A DNA stretch of 62,000 nucleotides from Acanthaster planci (lineage: Eukaryota; Echinodermata; Asteroidea; Valvatida; Acanthasteridae). The position numbers were made by a program, and so were the translations under genes. The notes beneath the pieces are model-generated. The model saw only the letters and a program-made list of their open reading frames with translations. It had not been told where the DNA came from and made no database searches. The stretch is taken from assembly GCF_001949145.1 (NCBI RefSeq), contig NW_019091385.1, forward strand, positions 3,361,206 to 3,423,205. The letters are read 5' to 3'. Below are positions 54,301 to 56,423 of this stretch, piece by piece. Positions within the stretch are counted from its first letter, which is position 1. Each line of letters begins with the position of its first letter.

Positions 54301-55148
54301 GTGCCTCCAGCTCTAGTTCTTCGCTGGACGTCGCCCAGAGCAAGCCAGCCACAGACAGGGCTGCCATCAAGAACATGCTGGTCATGAGTGGAGGAGAGGG
54401 CTACATTGACTTCAGGGCAGGTCAGTTATCAGGATCACTTTCCGCCTTAGCTGAGTGCTGGGTGTGTGGGATAGAACCTCTGTGGTGAGAAAATAGCTGA
54501 AAGAGCGTCCGTATTCCTGATACCCGTCAGGAATCTCCTGATACCCGTCAGGAATCTCCTGATACCCGTCAGGAATCTCCTGATACCCGTCAGGAATCTC
54601 CTGATACCCGTCAGGAATCTCCTGATACCCGTCAGGAATCTCCTGATACTTTTACACTTGCCAGCGCAGCCTTTCACAGAAGGGAAGTTCACCTTTTAAT
54701 TGAACATTCAAAGATAACAACTTACCTGAAACAACTGATTCAATCCTGGTAATAATTTGTTGTGAGTCCTAAAGCACAGGGCTGGACTTTTCACAAGGAA
54801 TTCAGATCTTAAAAAAAGGCTTCAATGTTGGCTTTTGTGACTGTTCTGAAGGAAGGTACTCGGTTTCTGAAAAACACTCAAATCATCAGAAAAGTGCCCT
54901 ATTCAGCCATGTGCACCTCATATTAACTACACTTCTCTCTTCCAAAGCACCATGCTTTTTTGCAGATTCTGTTGAAACTTTGTCTTGTGTTTTGCCCGTT
55001 GTGAATTTTTTATTTAGGTGACGGAGATGAGGAAGATGAGAGCGCAGCAAGCAACAACTACGGTGATGATCTCACCAACTCCTCCCGGGCAGCACGGAAT
55101 GAGAGGAGTCACTTGATTGTCTGGCAGGTGTCAGGGGTCGCCGAGTGA
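3006..55148 (+). CDS. SPAG9/MAPK8IP3 homolog: JIP3/JIP4-type motor and MAPK scaffold protein, whole coding span (29 exons)
   Basis: The protein is a cytosolic scaffold. In known animals it links kinesin-1 light chain, dynein/dynactin, ARF6, phosphorylated Rab8/10 and JNK-pathway kinases to axonal and endolysosomal vesicles. Seen here in order: RH1 (residues about 10-98, with [10 protein letters not shown] and [17 protein letters not shown]); a coiled coil to about 165; a low-complexity linker with the conserved VDSTPEL motif near 305; a second coiled coil (about 401-480, [16 protein letters not shown]); RH2 (about 481-585, [19 protein letters not shown]); and a WD40-like propeller (about 665-1328, with [47 protein letters not shown] and [11 protein letters not shown]). 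Coding exons sum to about 3,987 nt including stop, if 10 nt are allowed at the assembly gap. Splice phases agree at every junction. Propeller residues favour JIP4 over JIP3, for example Cys in GCLYVHS and [11 protein letters not shown]. Coordinates span introns; exons are listed separately. Confidence 0.96.
4374..4608. mobile_element. Short inverted-repeat element (family also at 24.5 and 26.3 kb)
   Basis: The left end is ATTTATCTTCAAGCAAAC and the right end, in reverse complement, is ATTTATCGTCCAGCAAAC. The inner part (TAACGCATTGCGTTGAG, then CCATGGATCGACCAA) recurs diverged at about 26280-26445. The left end recurs at about 24491-24520. It is a non-coding MITE-like family. Confidence 0.65.
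4622..4810. repeat. Dense TACATGTA / GTACATGTAC palindrome cluster
   Basis: At least seven ACATGT-containing palindromes in about 190 bases. It is the first of many such clusters in the left half of the window. The motif is self-complementary at the 8- to 12-base level. Confidence 0.8.
5598..5850 (+). repeat. Tandem direct duplication, about 135-bp unit
   Basis: The first unit begins near 5600 (TTAAAATTCTCATGAGG) and the second near 5735 (ATAAAATTCTCGTGAGG). Both continue through TATA, GTGCAC.TTGTTTTCTG.TTTAGCT and AGAAACAAG.TGCA. The copies are diverged by substitutions and small indels. Confidence 0.7.
9594..9877 (-). mobile_element. tRNA-derived SINE with 9-bp target duplication
   Basis: Read on the minus strand, the head starts GGGGGAGCGGGTTAGCGTAG, with an A box (TAGCGTAGCGG) and a B box (GGTTCGAGTCC) in tRNA-like spacing. 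The body carries CTCTGGGTACTCCGGTTTCCT and the tail is A/C-rich. The 9-mer TCCAAGGGT flanks both ends (9585-9593 and 9878-9886). It is probably transcribed by RNA polymerase III when intact and mobilised by a LINE. It is not a functional tRNA. Confidence 0.88.
10182..10445 (+). pseudogene. Acidic N-terminal ORF inside the Kolobok-like element
   Basis: An 87-residue open frame starts [18 protein letters not shown] and is rich in Asp, Glu and Ser. It includes [10 protein letters not shown] and ends near NTDWSQF. This resembles the N-terminus of transposon-associated proteins annotated as P2X7-receptor-like, which have an acidic start, a (Y)QFEPE motif and then a Cys-rich domain beginning near DWC. 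The Cys-rich part is missing here. The assignment comes from remembered family patterns and is tentative. Confidence 0.5.
10800..10926 (-). pseudogene. THAP-domain-like N-terminal fragment
   Basis: On the minus strand, from the ATG at 10926, the reading is [10 protein letters not shown], then [19 protein letters not shown]. This has the THAP spacing: MP..C..GC, a hydrophobic-K-FP segment, then a Trp followed by a basic residue. The zinc-binding CxxH and AVPTIF end are not found, as the frame runs into unrelated residues. THAP fingers are expected in Kolobok and P transposases. An open extension to 10941 exists, but MP is the usual start. Confidence 0.55.
11201..11329 (+). pseudogene. Short coding-like C-terminal tail in the Kolobok-like element
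   Basis: The frame ending at TAA (11327-11329) reads [18 protein letters not shown] and ends LPSFADLMA, with protein-like composition in an otherwise stop-rich area. It may be the last exon of an element protein. I cannot name it. Confidence 0.35.
11795..11915 (+). CDS. SPAG9/MAPK8IP3 homolog: JIP3/4 exon 2: first coiled coil
   Basis: The acceptor is CTGTGACAG and the donor GTAAGA. The exon is 121 nt, phase 0 in and phase 1 out. It encodes [17 protein letters not shown] followed by VKNYSDQ, aligning with vertebrate FIEFEDALEQEKK...KNYADQ. It continues the helix that follows RH1. Confidence 0.93.
12019..12187. mobile_element. MITE, 6-bp target duplication (copy 1)
   Basis: The ends are CAGGGTGTGA and, in reverse complement, CAGGGGGGTGAG. 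The 6-mer GACTGT flanks both sides exactly (12013-12018 and 12188-12193). The body has repeated TTCAGCTTT and GTACAAAAGTAT. It shares these with the copy at 32445-32611. Length is 169 bp, non-coding, in intron 2. Confidence 0.8.
12656..12726 (+). CDS. SPAG9/MAPK8IP3 homolog: JIP3/4 exon 3: coiled coil
   Basis: The acceptor is TTTTTGCAG and the donor GTAAGA. The exon is 71 nt, phase 1 in and phase 0 out. It encodes [24 protein letters not shown], whose RESEMK.EY....RH core is conserved in vertebrate JIP3/4. Confidence 0.92.
12847..13458. mobile_element. 612-bp inverted-repeat element with internal repeats of its end
   Basis: The left end is AGCTGTGTTCTCATCTGACT and the right end, in reverse complement, is AGCTGTGTTCCCATTGGACT. 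TTTA can be read next to both ends. Inside, the AAAAAGTCCAATGGGAAC end sequence recurs at about 13008-13027, next to its own complement (GGGAACAGTTCCC). GTGGGCATG..GGTAAGTTACCGCATGCCCAC adds a further fold. A 201-residue minus-strand open frame crosses it, but I recognise no domain and treat it as chance. Confidence 0.65.
14026..14149. mobile_element. Probable decayed third copy of the 6-bp-duplication MITE
   Basis: It contains GATTTTAGCTTTTTGTCCTC, GTACAAAAGTATAGGA and the terminal TCACCCCTG. The left end is only loosely recognisable (CAGGGTC), and no duplication is left. The right half aligns with 32500-32611. Confidence 0.5.
16919..17368. mobile_element. Non-autonomous DNA element, copy 1
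   Basis: The ends are GGTTGAGTTCGGGCGGC and, in reverse complement, AGTCGAGTTCGGGCAGC. The body contains CTTGTTCTCGTATGTTCACG, CAAAAATCAAAACC and CAGTGTTCTTG. It aligns over most of its length with 48981-49394. There is no ORF. It is a two-copy family in this window. Confidence 0.75.
18630..18772 (+). repeat. Left subterminal GAGACC repeat block of the hAT-like element
   Basis: Irregular tandem units of CGAGACCGAGACCAAG type, about a dozen GAGAC-containing hexamers. Such short subterminal repeats are usually transposase binding sites in hAT elements. That role is inference here. Confidence 0.75.
19105..19929 (-). mobile_element. 5'-truncated non-LTR retrotransposon (LINE) 3' end
   Basis: Read on the minus strand, an open frame from 19929 to 19555 encodes the last about 124 residues of a reverse-transcriptase ORF. 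It contains [14 protein letters not shown], then [21 protein letters not shown] and ARRIIG. This is the thumb-to-C-terminus pattern seen in CR1/L2-like and related LINEs. A 3' UTR follows, ending near ACAATAAAGGTTGG at about 19105-19120. The element lies entirely inside the hAT-like transposon. The clade is not determined. Confidence 0.8.
20036..20112. repeat. Imperfect hairpin inside the hAT-like element
   Basis: The left arm is CACACACAGACTGGTTCCCG...CCCTACGT. The right arm, in reverse complement, is CACACTAGACTGGTTTCCGTTCCCTACGT. The stem is about 28 bp with a few mismatches and a loop of about 15 bases. Confidence 0.65.
20370..20490 (+). repeat. Right subterminal GAGACC repeat block of the hAT-like element
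   Basis: Same motif and same direction as the left block (GAGACCGAGACC, GAGACCAAGACCAGG). The direct rather than inverted orientation of the two blocks is unusual. Confidence 0.75.
21204..21239. repeat. Perfect 13-bp-arm hairpin
   Basis: CATAGAGCTACAA and its exact complement TTGTAGCTCTATG are separated by 10 bases. It lies in intron 3, and no function is evident. Confidence 0.8.
21590..22031 (+). mobile_element. Possible LINE 3' UTR ending in a short-repeat tail
   Basis: A T/G-rich stretch ends in AATAATGAATGAAATG followed by an A run (22020-22029), the kind of tail left by CR1/L2-type insertions. No reverse-transcriptase coding remains and the left boundary is not defined. Confidence 0.35.
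22793..22934. mobile_element. 142-bp MITE with 12-bp perfect inverted repeats
   Basis: CAATCGTGGACG (22793-22804) pairs exactly with CGTCCACGATTG (22923-22934). An internal GGCAATGGTGGACGTATTGG (about 22869) resembles the end. It is non-coding. Confidence 0.65.
23256..23338 (+). CDS. SPAG9/MAPK8IP3 homolog: JIP3/4 exon 4: end of first coiled coil
   Basis: The acceptor is TTCTGTTCCAG and the donor GTGAGT. The exon is 83 nt, phase 0 in and phase 2 out. It encodes [14 protein letters not shown], equivalent to vertebrate MIQTYVEHIERSKM, then [13 protein letters not shown]. It lies 10.5 kb from exon 3, across the longest intron of the gene. Confidence 0.92.
24340..24490. repeat. Nested foldback, about 50-bp arms
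   Basis: The left arm (24340-24393) contains TGAAACAAGGAATAATGTAG. The right arm, read back from 24490 to 24439, contains TGAAACAAGGAATAATGTGG. Further pairing occurs outside (TTATCA) and inside (ATGCCAC with GTGGCAT). It lies directly beside a copy of the ATTTATCTTCAAGCAAAC repeat and is probably part of the same element. Confidence 0.75.
24985..25070. repeat. TACATGTA / GTACAC palindrome cluster in intron 4
   Basis: Alternating GTACACG, TGTACATGTACATGTAC and TACATGTA over about 85 bases. It could form several cruciforms. It is one of the last dense clusters before the motif becomes rare. Confidence 0.75.
25995..26189. repeat. Degenerate GGTTCC/GGAACC/GGTACC array
   Basis: About ten variants of GGTTCCGGAACC and GGGTACCCGG occur in 195 bases. 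The block starts CGGTTCCGGAACCAAGCTT and ends GGAACCGCCCAAGCTT, so its edges are also mutually complementary. It has the subterminal-repeat look of a small DNA element. Confidence 0.6.
26280..26445. mobile_element. Diverged copy of the 4374-4608 repeat
   Basis: It shares TTTATCGTAAAAATAGCGCA / GCATTGAGTTA, AGCACATTA and CCATGGATCGACCAA, then ATTCAAGTTTGC, with 4470-4600. Only the right half is recognisable. Confidence 0.55.
29615..29883 (+). CDS. SPAG9/MAPK8IP3 homolog: JIP3/4 exon 5: variable linker, JNK-docking region
   Basis: The acceptor is GTTTTCCAG and the donor GTACCA. The exon is 269 nt, phase 2 in and phase 1 out. It encodes a Pro/Ser/Thr-rich linker beginning [18 protein letters not shown], with SPTTPPKNF and a basic [11 protein letters not shown] stretch. 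In vertebrates this segment contains the JNK docking motif (RPTSLNVFPL type). Here only a loose counterpart (RPHSPILM) is seen. The exon is inferred from phase, splice sites and position rather than from strong identity. Confidence 0.85.
30271..30391 (+). CDS. SPAG9/MAPK8IP3 homolog: JIP3/4 exon 6: conserved DSTPEL linker motif
   Basis: The acceptor is CTTTATTTCAG and the donor GTAAGG. The exon is 121 nt, phase 1 in and phase 2 out. It encodes [29 protein letters not shown]. The IVDSTPEL block matches the vertebrate IIDSTPEL island in an otherwise fast-evolving linker, which anchors this exon firmly. Confidence 0.92.
31002..31084 (+). CDS. SPAG9/MAPK8IP3 homolog: JIP3/4 exon 7: linker
   Basis: The acceptor is CCATTGCAG and the donor GTAACG. 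The exon is 83 nt, phase 2 in and phase 1 out. It encodes [27 protein letters not shown]. The MDEGAS segment sits where vertebrates have VDEGAD, just before the second coiled coil. Confidence 0.9.
31777..31866 (+). CDS. SPAG9/MAPK8IP3 homolog: JIP3/4 exon 8: symmetric 90-nt linker exon, possible cassette
   Basis: The acceptor is CCTTTTACTAG and the donor GTACGT. The exon is 90 nt, phase 1 at both ends, so skipping keeps the frame. It encodes [19 protein letters not shown] then [11 protein letters not shown] do not recognise a vertebrate counterpart; the evidence is an open frame, both splice sites and matching phase. It could be alternatively spliced or lineage-specific. Confidence 0.75.
32445..32611. 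mobile_element. MITE, 6-bp target duplication (copy 2)
   Basis: The terminal inverted repeat CAGGGGTGAGATT is perfect at both ends. TATTAC flanks both sides (32439-32444 and 32612-32617). The body contains CAGCTTTTTAGCTG and TTCAAAAGTATAGGATATTTT, shared with the other copies. CAGGG ends suggest a hAT relative, and some hAT lineages make shorter-than-8-bp duplications. It lies in intron 8. Confidence 0.85.
32867..32905 (+). CDS. SPAG9/MAPK8IP3 homolog: JIP3/4 exon 9: candidate 39-nt symmetric microexon
   Basis: The acceptor is CACATGAAG and the donor GTAAAT. The exon is 39 nt, phase 1 at both ends. It would encode [13 protein letters not shown], an acidic insert. A pyrimidine tract (about 32820-32838) lies upstream, with no AG between it and the proposed acceptor. 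The phase fits exactly between exons 8 and 10. Homology evidence is absent, so this is a prediction. Confidence 0.5.
35196..35219 (+). CDS. SPAG9/MAPK8IP3 homolog: JIP3/4 exon 10: 24-nt microexon
   Basis: The acceptor is TATTAACAG and the donor GTAAGA. The exon is 24 nt, phase 1 at both ends. It supplies MSPDNFYG directly before MGKEVEN, matching the vertebrate order DDFFGMGKEV. A long CT-rich tract (about 35118-35160) lies 35-75 bases upstream, followed by TGC-containing sequence close to the acceptor. That layout is seen at regulated neural microexons in vertebrates. Whether it is regulated here is inference. Confidence 0.85.
36421..36478 (+). CDS. SPAG9/MAPK8IP3 homolog: JIP3/4 exon 11: second leucine zipper begins
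   Basis: The acceptor is GTTTGTCCAG and the donor GTGAGT. The exon is 58 nt, phase 1 in and phase 2 out. It encodes [20 protein letters not shown], almost identical to the vertebrate start of the second zipper. That region binds kinesin light chain, ARF6 and p150Glued. Confidence 0.95.
37016..37168 (+). CDS. SPAG9/MAPK8IP3 homolog: JIP3/4 exon 12: second leucine zipper
   Basis: The acceptor is TGGTTTTCAG and the donor GTAAGT. The exon is 153 nt, phase 2 at both ends. It encodes [20 protein letters not shown] and then a heptad-rich helix ending [10 protein letters not shown]. The [14 protein letters not shown] block is diagnostic of JIP3/4. Confidence 0.95.
37641..37939 (+). CDS. SPAG9/MAPK8IP3 homolog: JIP3/4 exon 13: RH2 domain, interrupted by an N run
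   Basis: The acceptor is GAACTCTAG at 37640. It encodes the zipper end ([16 protein letters not shown]) and the RH2 core, [19 protein letters not shown] through [15 protein letters not shown]2 binds phosphorylated Rab8/10 and RILP-like partners. The read is replaced by 125 Ns at 37805-37929, right after ...RWT plus one base. The first bases after the Ns include ATGATCAG (37932-37939), which would encode the next expected residues M-I-R in the right phase. The true end is therefore either 37939 or inside the gap. Confidence 0.88.
37805..37929. other. Assembly gap (125 N) inside RH2 coding sequence
   Basis: There are 125 consecutive Ns. Conserved family sequence needs only about ten bases between the last pre-gap codon (RWT) and exon 14 (ASREHP). 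Eight of those appear to be present just after the gap. The run is therefore probably scaffold padding or an overlap artefact rather than 125 missing bases. An in-frame insertion unique to this species cannot be excluded. Confidence 0.95.
38018..38077 (+). CDS. SPAG9/MAPK8IP3 homolog: JIP3/4 exon 14: RH2 continuation
   Basis: The acceptor is CCATGCAG and the donor GTAAGT. The exon is 60 nt, phase 2 at both ends. It encodes [20 protein letters not shown], matching vertebrate ASREHPSVQEKKKSTIWQF. The incoming phase requires AG at the end of exon 13, which fits the ATGATCAG seen after the N run. Confidence 0.95.
38334..38510 (+). CDS. SPAG9/MAPK8IP3 homolog: JIP3/4 exon 15: linker to propeller
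   Basis: The acceptor is CTTCTCTCAG and the donor GTGAGT. The exon is 177 nt, phase 2 at both ends. It encodes [19 protein letters not shown], then [17 protein letters not shown] and TKAFEFLED. The counterparts are FSRLF, KYNAPTSHVTPS and KAFDFL in vertebrate JIP4, which is closer than JIP3 here. Confidence 0.94.
38511..40542 (+). other. Introns 15 and 16
   Basis: Introns of 813 and 1,005 nt around exon 16 (39324-39537). No repeat boundaries or RNA genes are recognised. Confidence 0.6.
39324..39537 (+). CDS. SPAG9/MAPK8IP3 homolog: JIP3/4 exon 16: conserved pre-propeller block
   Basis: The acceptor is TGTTCTCAG and the donor GTATCA. The exon is 214 nt, phase 2 in and phase 0 out. It encodes [29 protein letters not shown] and [18 protein letters not shown]. 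An internal GTAGGG after GSM (39479) could serve as an alternative donor, but reading through it preserves the conserved VPVPV.CRPL segment. Confidence 0.94.
40543..40707 (+). CDS. SPAG9/MAPK8IP3 homolog: JIP3/4 exon 17: first propeller strand region
   Basis: The acceptor is AATGATAG and the donor GTAAAA. The exon is 165 nt, phase 0 at both ends. It encodes [19 protein letters not shown] then [15 protein letters not shown]. Vertebrate JIP4 has GVNLSGGKTRDGGSVVGASVFY, and JIP3 diverges there, which supports a JIP4-like ancestral state. The acceptor lacks a strong pyrimidine tract. Confidence 0.93.
42650..43830 (-). pseudogene. Decayed DUF7869-type transposon protein
   Basis: Three blocks on the minus strand follow the order of this family. 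From about 43640 down: [20 protein letters not shown], then, after a frame change, NCPGCNKN (family HLH.DNCSGQNKN). From about 42990: [19 protein letters not shown] then CFSLLQQKY (family SITLSF..VGHTKF.PDWCFG.LK). From about 42740: FNHQLAGI and a degraded YHHF-like end. Several stops and frameshifts separate them, so it is dead. The family is widespread in marine invertebrate transposons and its fold is nuclease-like. Recognition is from memory. Confidence 0.7.
43337..43366. repeat. Perfect hairpin, 10-bp arms
   Basis: AATGTGAACG and CGTTCACATT are separated by 10 bases, with AACG/CGTT outside adding partial pairing. It lies within or beside the decayed transposon and may be part of it. Confidence 0.7.
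45054..45119. repeat. Imperfect hairpin, about 26-bp arms
   Basis: CTGTGATGTGGGGTATGGCA and the complement of CATCCCACATCACAG pair with a few mismatches around a loop of about 14 bases. It lies 255 bases before exon 18. Confidence 0.7.
45375..45552 (+). CDS. SPAG9/MAPK8IP3 homolog: JIP3/4 exon 18: propeller
   Basis: The acceptor is TTTGAACTTAG and the donor GTATGT. The exon is 178 nt, phase 0 in and phase 1 out. It encodes [20 protein letters not shown] then [12 protein letters not shown] and [10 protein letters not shown], matching the family's LVWI.T...KV.IIDA.QPG pattern. Confidence 0.95.
46368..46535 (+). CDS. SPAG9/MAPK8IP3 homolog: JIP3/4 exon 19: acidic loop in propeller
   Basis: The acceptor is TTGTGACCAG and the donor GTGAGA. 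The exon is 168 nt, phase 1 at both ends. It encodes [20 protein letters not shown] then [20 protein letters not shown]. The SDYP and ITLV anchors match vertebrate JIP3/4; the rest is a disordered Ser/Asp-rich loop. Being symmetric, it could be skipped in frame. Confidence 0.92.
46835..47041 (+). CDS. SPAG9/MAPK8IP3 homolog: JIP3/4 exon 20: disordered insertion in propeller
   Basis: The acceptor is TGCCTTTCTAG and the donor GTTAGT. The exon is 207 nt, phase 1 at both ends. It encodes an acidic, low-complexity segment ([43 protein letters not shown]) corresponding to the poorly conserved vertebrate insertion. It is assigned by open frame, splice sites and phase. Confidence 0.88.
47519..47720 (+). 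CDS. SPAG9/MAPK8IP3 homolog: JIP3/4 exon 21: TMWLGAQ propeller blade
   Basis: The acceptor is ATTTTTCCAG and the donor GTACGT. The exon is 202 nt, phase 1 in and phase 2 out. It ends with [20 protein letters not shown], equivalent to vertebrate [10 protein letters not shown]. The split codon TG|T gives Cys, as in JIP4 (GCLYVHS) rather than Trp as in JIP3. Confidence 0.95.
48019..48099 (+). CDS. SPAG9/MAPK8IP3 homolog: JIP3/4 exon 22: propeller
   Basis: The acceptor is TTTTTCATAG. The donor is GTGAGT at 48100; the overlapping GT two bases earlier would break the frame. The exon is 81 nt, phase 2 at both ends. It encodes [20 protein letters not shown] then DSILSI, nearly identical to vertebrates. 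Confidence 0.95.
48759..48826 (+). CDS. SPAG9/MAPK8IP3 homolog: JIP3/4 exon 23: propeller
   Basis: The acceptor is TTGTTTAG and the donor GTCAGT. The exon is 68 nt, phase 2 in and phase 1 out. It encodes [20 protein letters not shown], matching vertebrate [20 protein letters not shown]. Confidence 0.95.
48981..49394. mobile_element. Non-autonomous DNA element, copy 2
   Basis: The ends are GGCTAAGTTTTGGCGGCTTG and, in reverse complement, GGCTGAGTTTGGGCAGCCTG. It aligns with 16919-17368 (CGGCTTGTTCTTGTATGTTC, CTTCAAAAATCAAAACCCTG, GCAGTGTTCTTGGGTC, AACAGGCTGCCC). It lies in intron 23, in the same orientation as copy 1. Confidence 0.75.
49706..49854 (+). CDS. SPAG9/MAPK8IP3 homolog: JIP3/4 exon 24: propeller
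   Basis: The acceptor is TTGCCTATAG and the donor GTGAGG. The exon is 149 nt, phase 1 in and phase 0 out. It encodes [20 protein letters not shown] then [32 protein letters not shown] and WCG..NKV are family-diagnostic. Confidence 0.96.
50299..50420 (+). mobile_element. tRNA-derived SINE fragment
   Basis: An A-box-like TGGTTGAATGG and a B box GGGTTCGAATCT (50358-50369) lie 45 bases apart, as in tRNA-derived SINE heads (head about 50299-50383). A short 3' body follows; the tail and duplications are not clear. It is not foldable as a functional tRNA. Confidence 0.6.
50457..50575. mobile_element. 119-bp MITE with GGCTGTGTC ends
   Basis: GGCTGTGTC (50457-50465) pairs with GACACAGCC (50567-50575). 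Inside, CTACGGCTAGGTC and the complement of GACCTAGACCTAGCTGTAG extend the pairing. GGCTGTGTCC-type ends recall PIF/Harbinger (ISL2EU) elements, but no clear duplication is present. Confidence 0.65.
50663..50834 (+). CDS. SPAG9/MAPK8IP3 homolog: JIP3/4 exon 25: most conserved propeller blade
   Basis: The acceptor is CTTGTTAACAG and the donor GTGAGT. The exon is 172 nt, phase 0 in and phase 1 out. It encodes [38 protein letters not shown] and [16 protein letters not shown], essentially invariant between this animal and vertebrates. Confidence 0.97.
52513..52626 (+). CDS. SPAG9/MAPK8IP3 homolog: JIP3/4 exon 26: propeller
   Basis: The acceptor is CTGTTTTCAG and the donor GTAAGT. The exon is 114 nt, phase 1 at both ends. 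It encodes [19 protein letters not shown] then [18 protein letters not shown]. The [15 protein letters not shown] wording is the JIP4 form. Confidence 0.96.
52759..52844. mobile_element. Possible second GGCTGTGTC-ended MITE
   Basis: It begins GGCTGTGTCTAAATCAATTG, similar to the copy at 50457, and may end at GGACAGTGCC. The right end is weak. Confidence 0.4.
53380..53556 (+). CDS. SPAG9/MAPK8IP3 homolog: JIP3/4 exon 27: propeller
   Basis: The acceptor is CCGTTGCCTAG and the donor GTGAGA. The exon is 177 nt, phase 1 at both ends. It encodes [20 protein letters not shown] then [20 protein letters not shown]. It lacks the longer vertebrate JIP3 insert seen after PLTE and again resembles JIP4. 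Confidence 0.96.
54283..54420 (+). CDS. SPAG9/MAPK8IP3 homolog: JIP3/4 exon 28: propeller with Ser-rich insert
   Basis: The acceptor is TTGCCCTCAG and the donor GTCAGT. The exon is 138 nt, phase 1 at both ends. It encodes a Ser-rich stretch ([11 protein letters not shown]) and then [19 protein letters not shown], matching vertebrate [13 protein letters not shown]. Confidence 0.95.
54514..54653. repeat. Minisatellite: 21-bp unit, six copies, each a hairpin
   Basis: Six essentially identical 21-bp units plus a partial seventh. Each contains TTCCTGATACCCGTCAGGAA or its TCCTGA...TCAGGA core, a 6-7-bp-arm hairpin with a TACCCG loop. The unit is a multiple of three, so four of six frames stay open, giving artificial repeats such as SPDTRQE (+) and RRFLTGI (-). 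It lies in intron 28, about 95 bases after exon 28, and is not coding. Confidence 0.95.
55018..55148 (+). CDS. SPAG9/MAPK8IP3 homolog: JIP3/4 exon 29: C-terminus and stop
   Basis: The acceptor is TTTTATTTAG and the stop is TGA at 55146-55148. The coding part is 131 nt, phase 1 in. It encodes an acidic run ([11 protein letters not shown]) and ends [14 protein letters not shown], matching the vertebrate RSHLIVWQV terminus. Confidence 0.96.
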
Positions 55149-55800
55149 AGACATGCCCACCAGTAGGGCCCAGAAGCTAGACGGGGCTGAGGGGAGCCTA
55201 GACCGAGGCTTATCAGAAGGGCAGCGGCAATTGTAATTTAAGGCTGCCCTCAACTGATCAAGCAGGAAGCTGATAACCCAAACTGTGGCATTGTTACAAC
55301 CAAAGATGTTGTTTTTATTTTTGGGGGGGGGGTAATCATTGATTAACAGTCATCAATCCCCTAGTCACAGTAAAGGGCTTGTCACTCAACATTTCTCCAA
55401 ATCCAGACACAACTATCCTGACTTCGTTCTGACTCCATCTCACATTGTTTGTGAGTTGTCTAGATGTATGCAAAGCAACAAATGTTTTTTGCACTAAATC
55501 GTGGGATTCACATGGAAATATAAAGACCACTTATCTACAAGGAACTGCTACGTTAAACCAGTCACAGAATTGTGCATTAATCTGCCTATAATGTGTCTTG
55601 CAACCATCCATAAATTCAAGTGAAATTATGTTTTTGAAAATGCAGCAAGAATTAAGTAAATCTTGAGAATTTAAACATTGAACAAAACCTCAAATAGATA
55701 GGAAAAGCTACAAGACAGTTTTGCAAGTGTTAAATGTAATGTGCATATTGCCGAGCCTAAAGAAAAGTCGTTACTTTACTGCCAAAAAAAACGTAAGAAG

Positions 55801-56423
55801 TGTAAATAGATGTAAAATAGCTAATCCATAATCGTTTACAGTCGTTCTTATCTTGAATTGAAACATTACACTTTGAAATGAAAAGGGAAAAGTTAATTAG
55901 GTTTTTCATCTTTGCACTTCATGCGTGACAATCGGAGAGGAATTTTTTGTCATGATTTAATAGATGTTAGATCTTCCCACGTTTGAGCAAGTCCATTTTT
56001 CACTGGCCAGAATAATTTATAAACACGCGTCCCTTTTAGTCACCCAATAAACTGTTTCCAAAGTTAAGACATATCAAAAGAATGGAGGACTACAGTTTTC
56101 TTCAGCATTTCAGCTATTGTCCTTGCAAGCACCGTCTACAGCCTCATCTGAAGATGTGCCATGGGGGCCTGGATAAAGACTACTTGTCTGCCTCGTTGTT
56201 TGTCCACCATATCTCTCTGTCAGCTTCTTGCTTAATCTCTGTACCTTCCTCCATCCTCAAAGTCCTGTAGTGTTTTTGGCAGTTGTTAGGTATCTCTCAT
56301 TGTCCTCTCTGGTAAATCTTTTTTTGGAGTTAAGTTTTAAGAAAGATGTTTCGAATTAGATTCTTGCCTGCATGCCACTACCAATGCTTGTACATAATCT
56401 TAATGGTGCATTGCATGTAAATA
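55801..56423 (+). promoter_or_regulatory. Cluster of three Pumilio-type motifs in the 3' UTR
   Basis: TGTAAATA occurs at 55801-55808 and 56416-56423, and TGTACATA at 56389-56396. All match the PUF-protein consensus UGUANAUA on the transcribed strand. Two sit 27 bases apart. Binding is not shown by sequence alone, since the motif is short. Confidence 0.4.

Larger units (their letters stand above)
45553..55017 (+). other. Introns 18-28
   Basis: Eleven introns of 298 to 1,678 nt between conserved exons. Contents seen: the MITE copy at 48981-49394, a tRNA-like SINE (50299-50420), GGCTGTGTC-ended elements (50457-50575 and 52759-52844) and the 21-bp hairpin minisatellite (54514-54653). Nothing is recognised in intron 25 (50835-52512), although it is the longest. 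Confidence 0.7.

Noticed and set aside
54514-54653. CRISPR-like array
   Set aside because: The repeats are directly contiguous with no unique spacers, and this is a eukaryotic intron.
54447-54692. Repeat protein RRFLTGI x6 on the minus strand
   Set aside because: It is only the translation of the 21-bp minisatellite in intron 28; several frames stay open because the unit length is a multiple of three.
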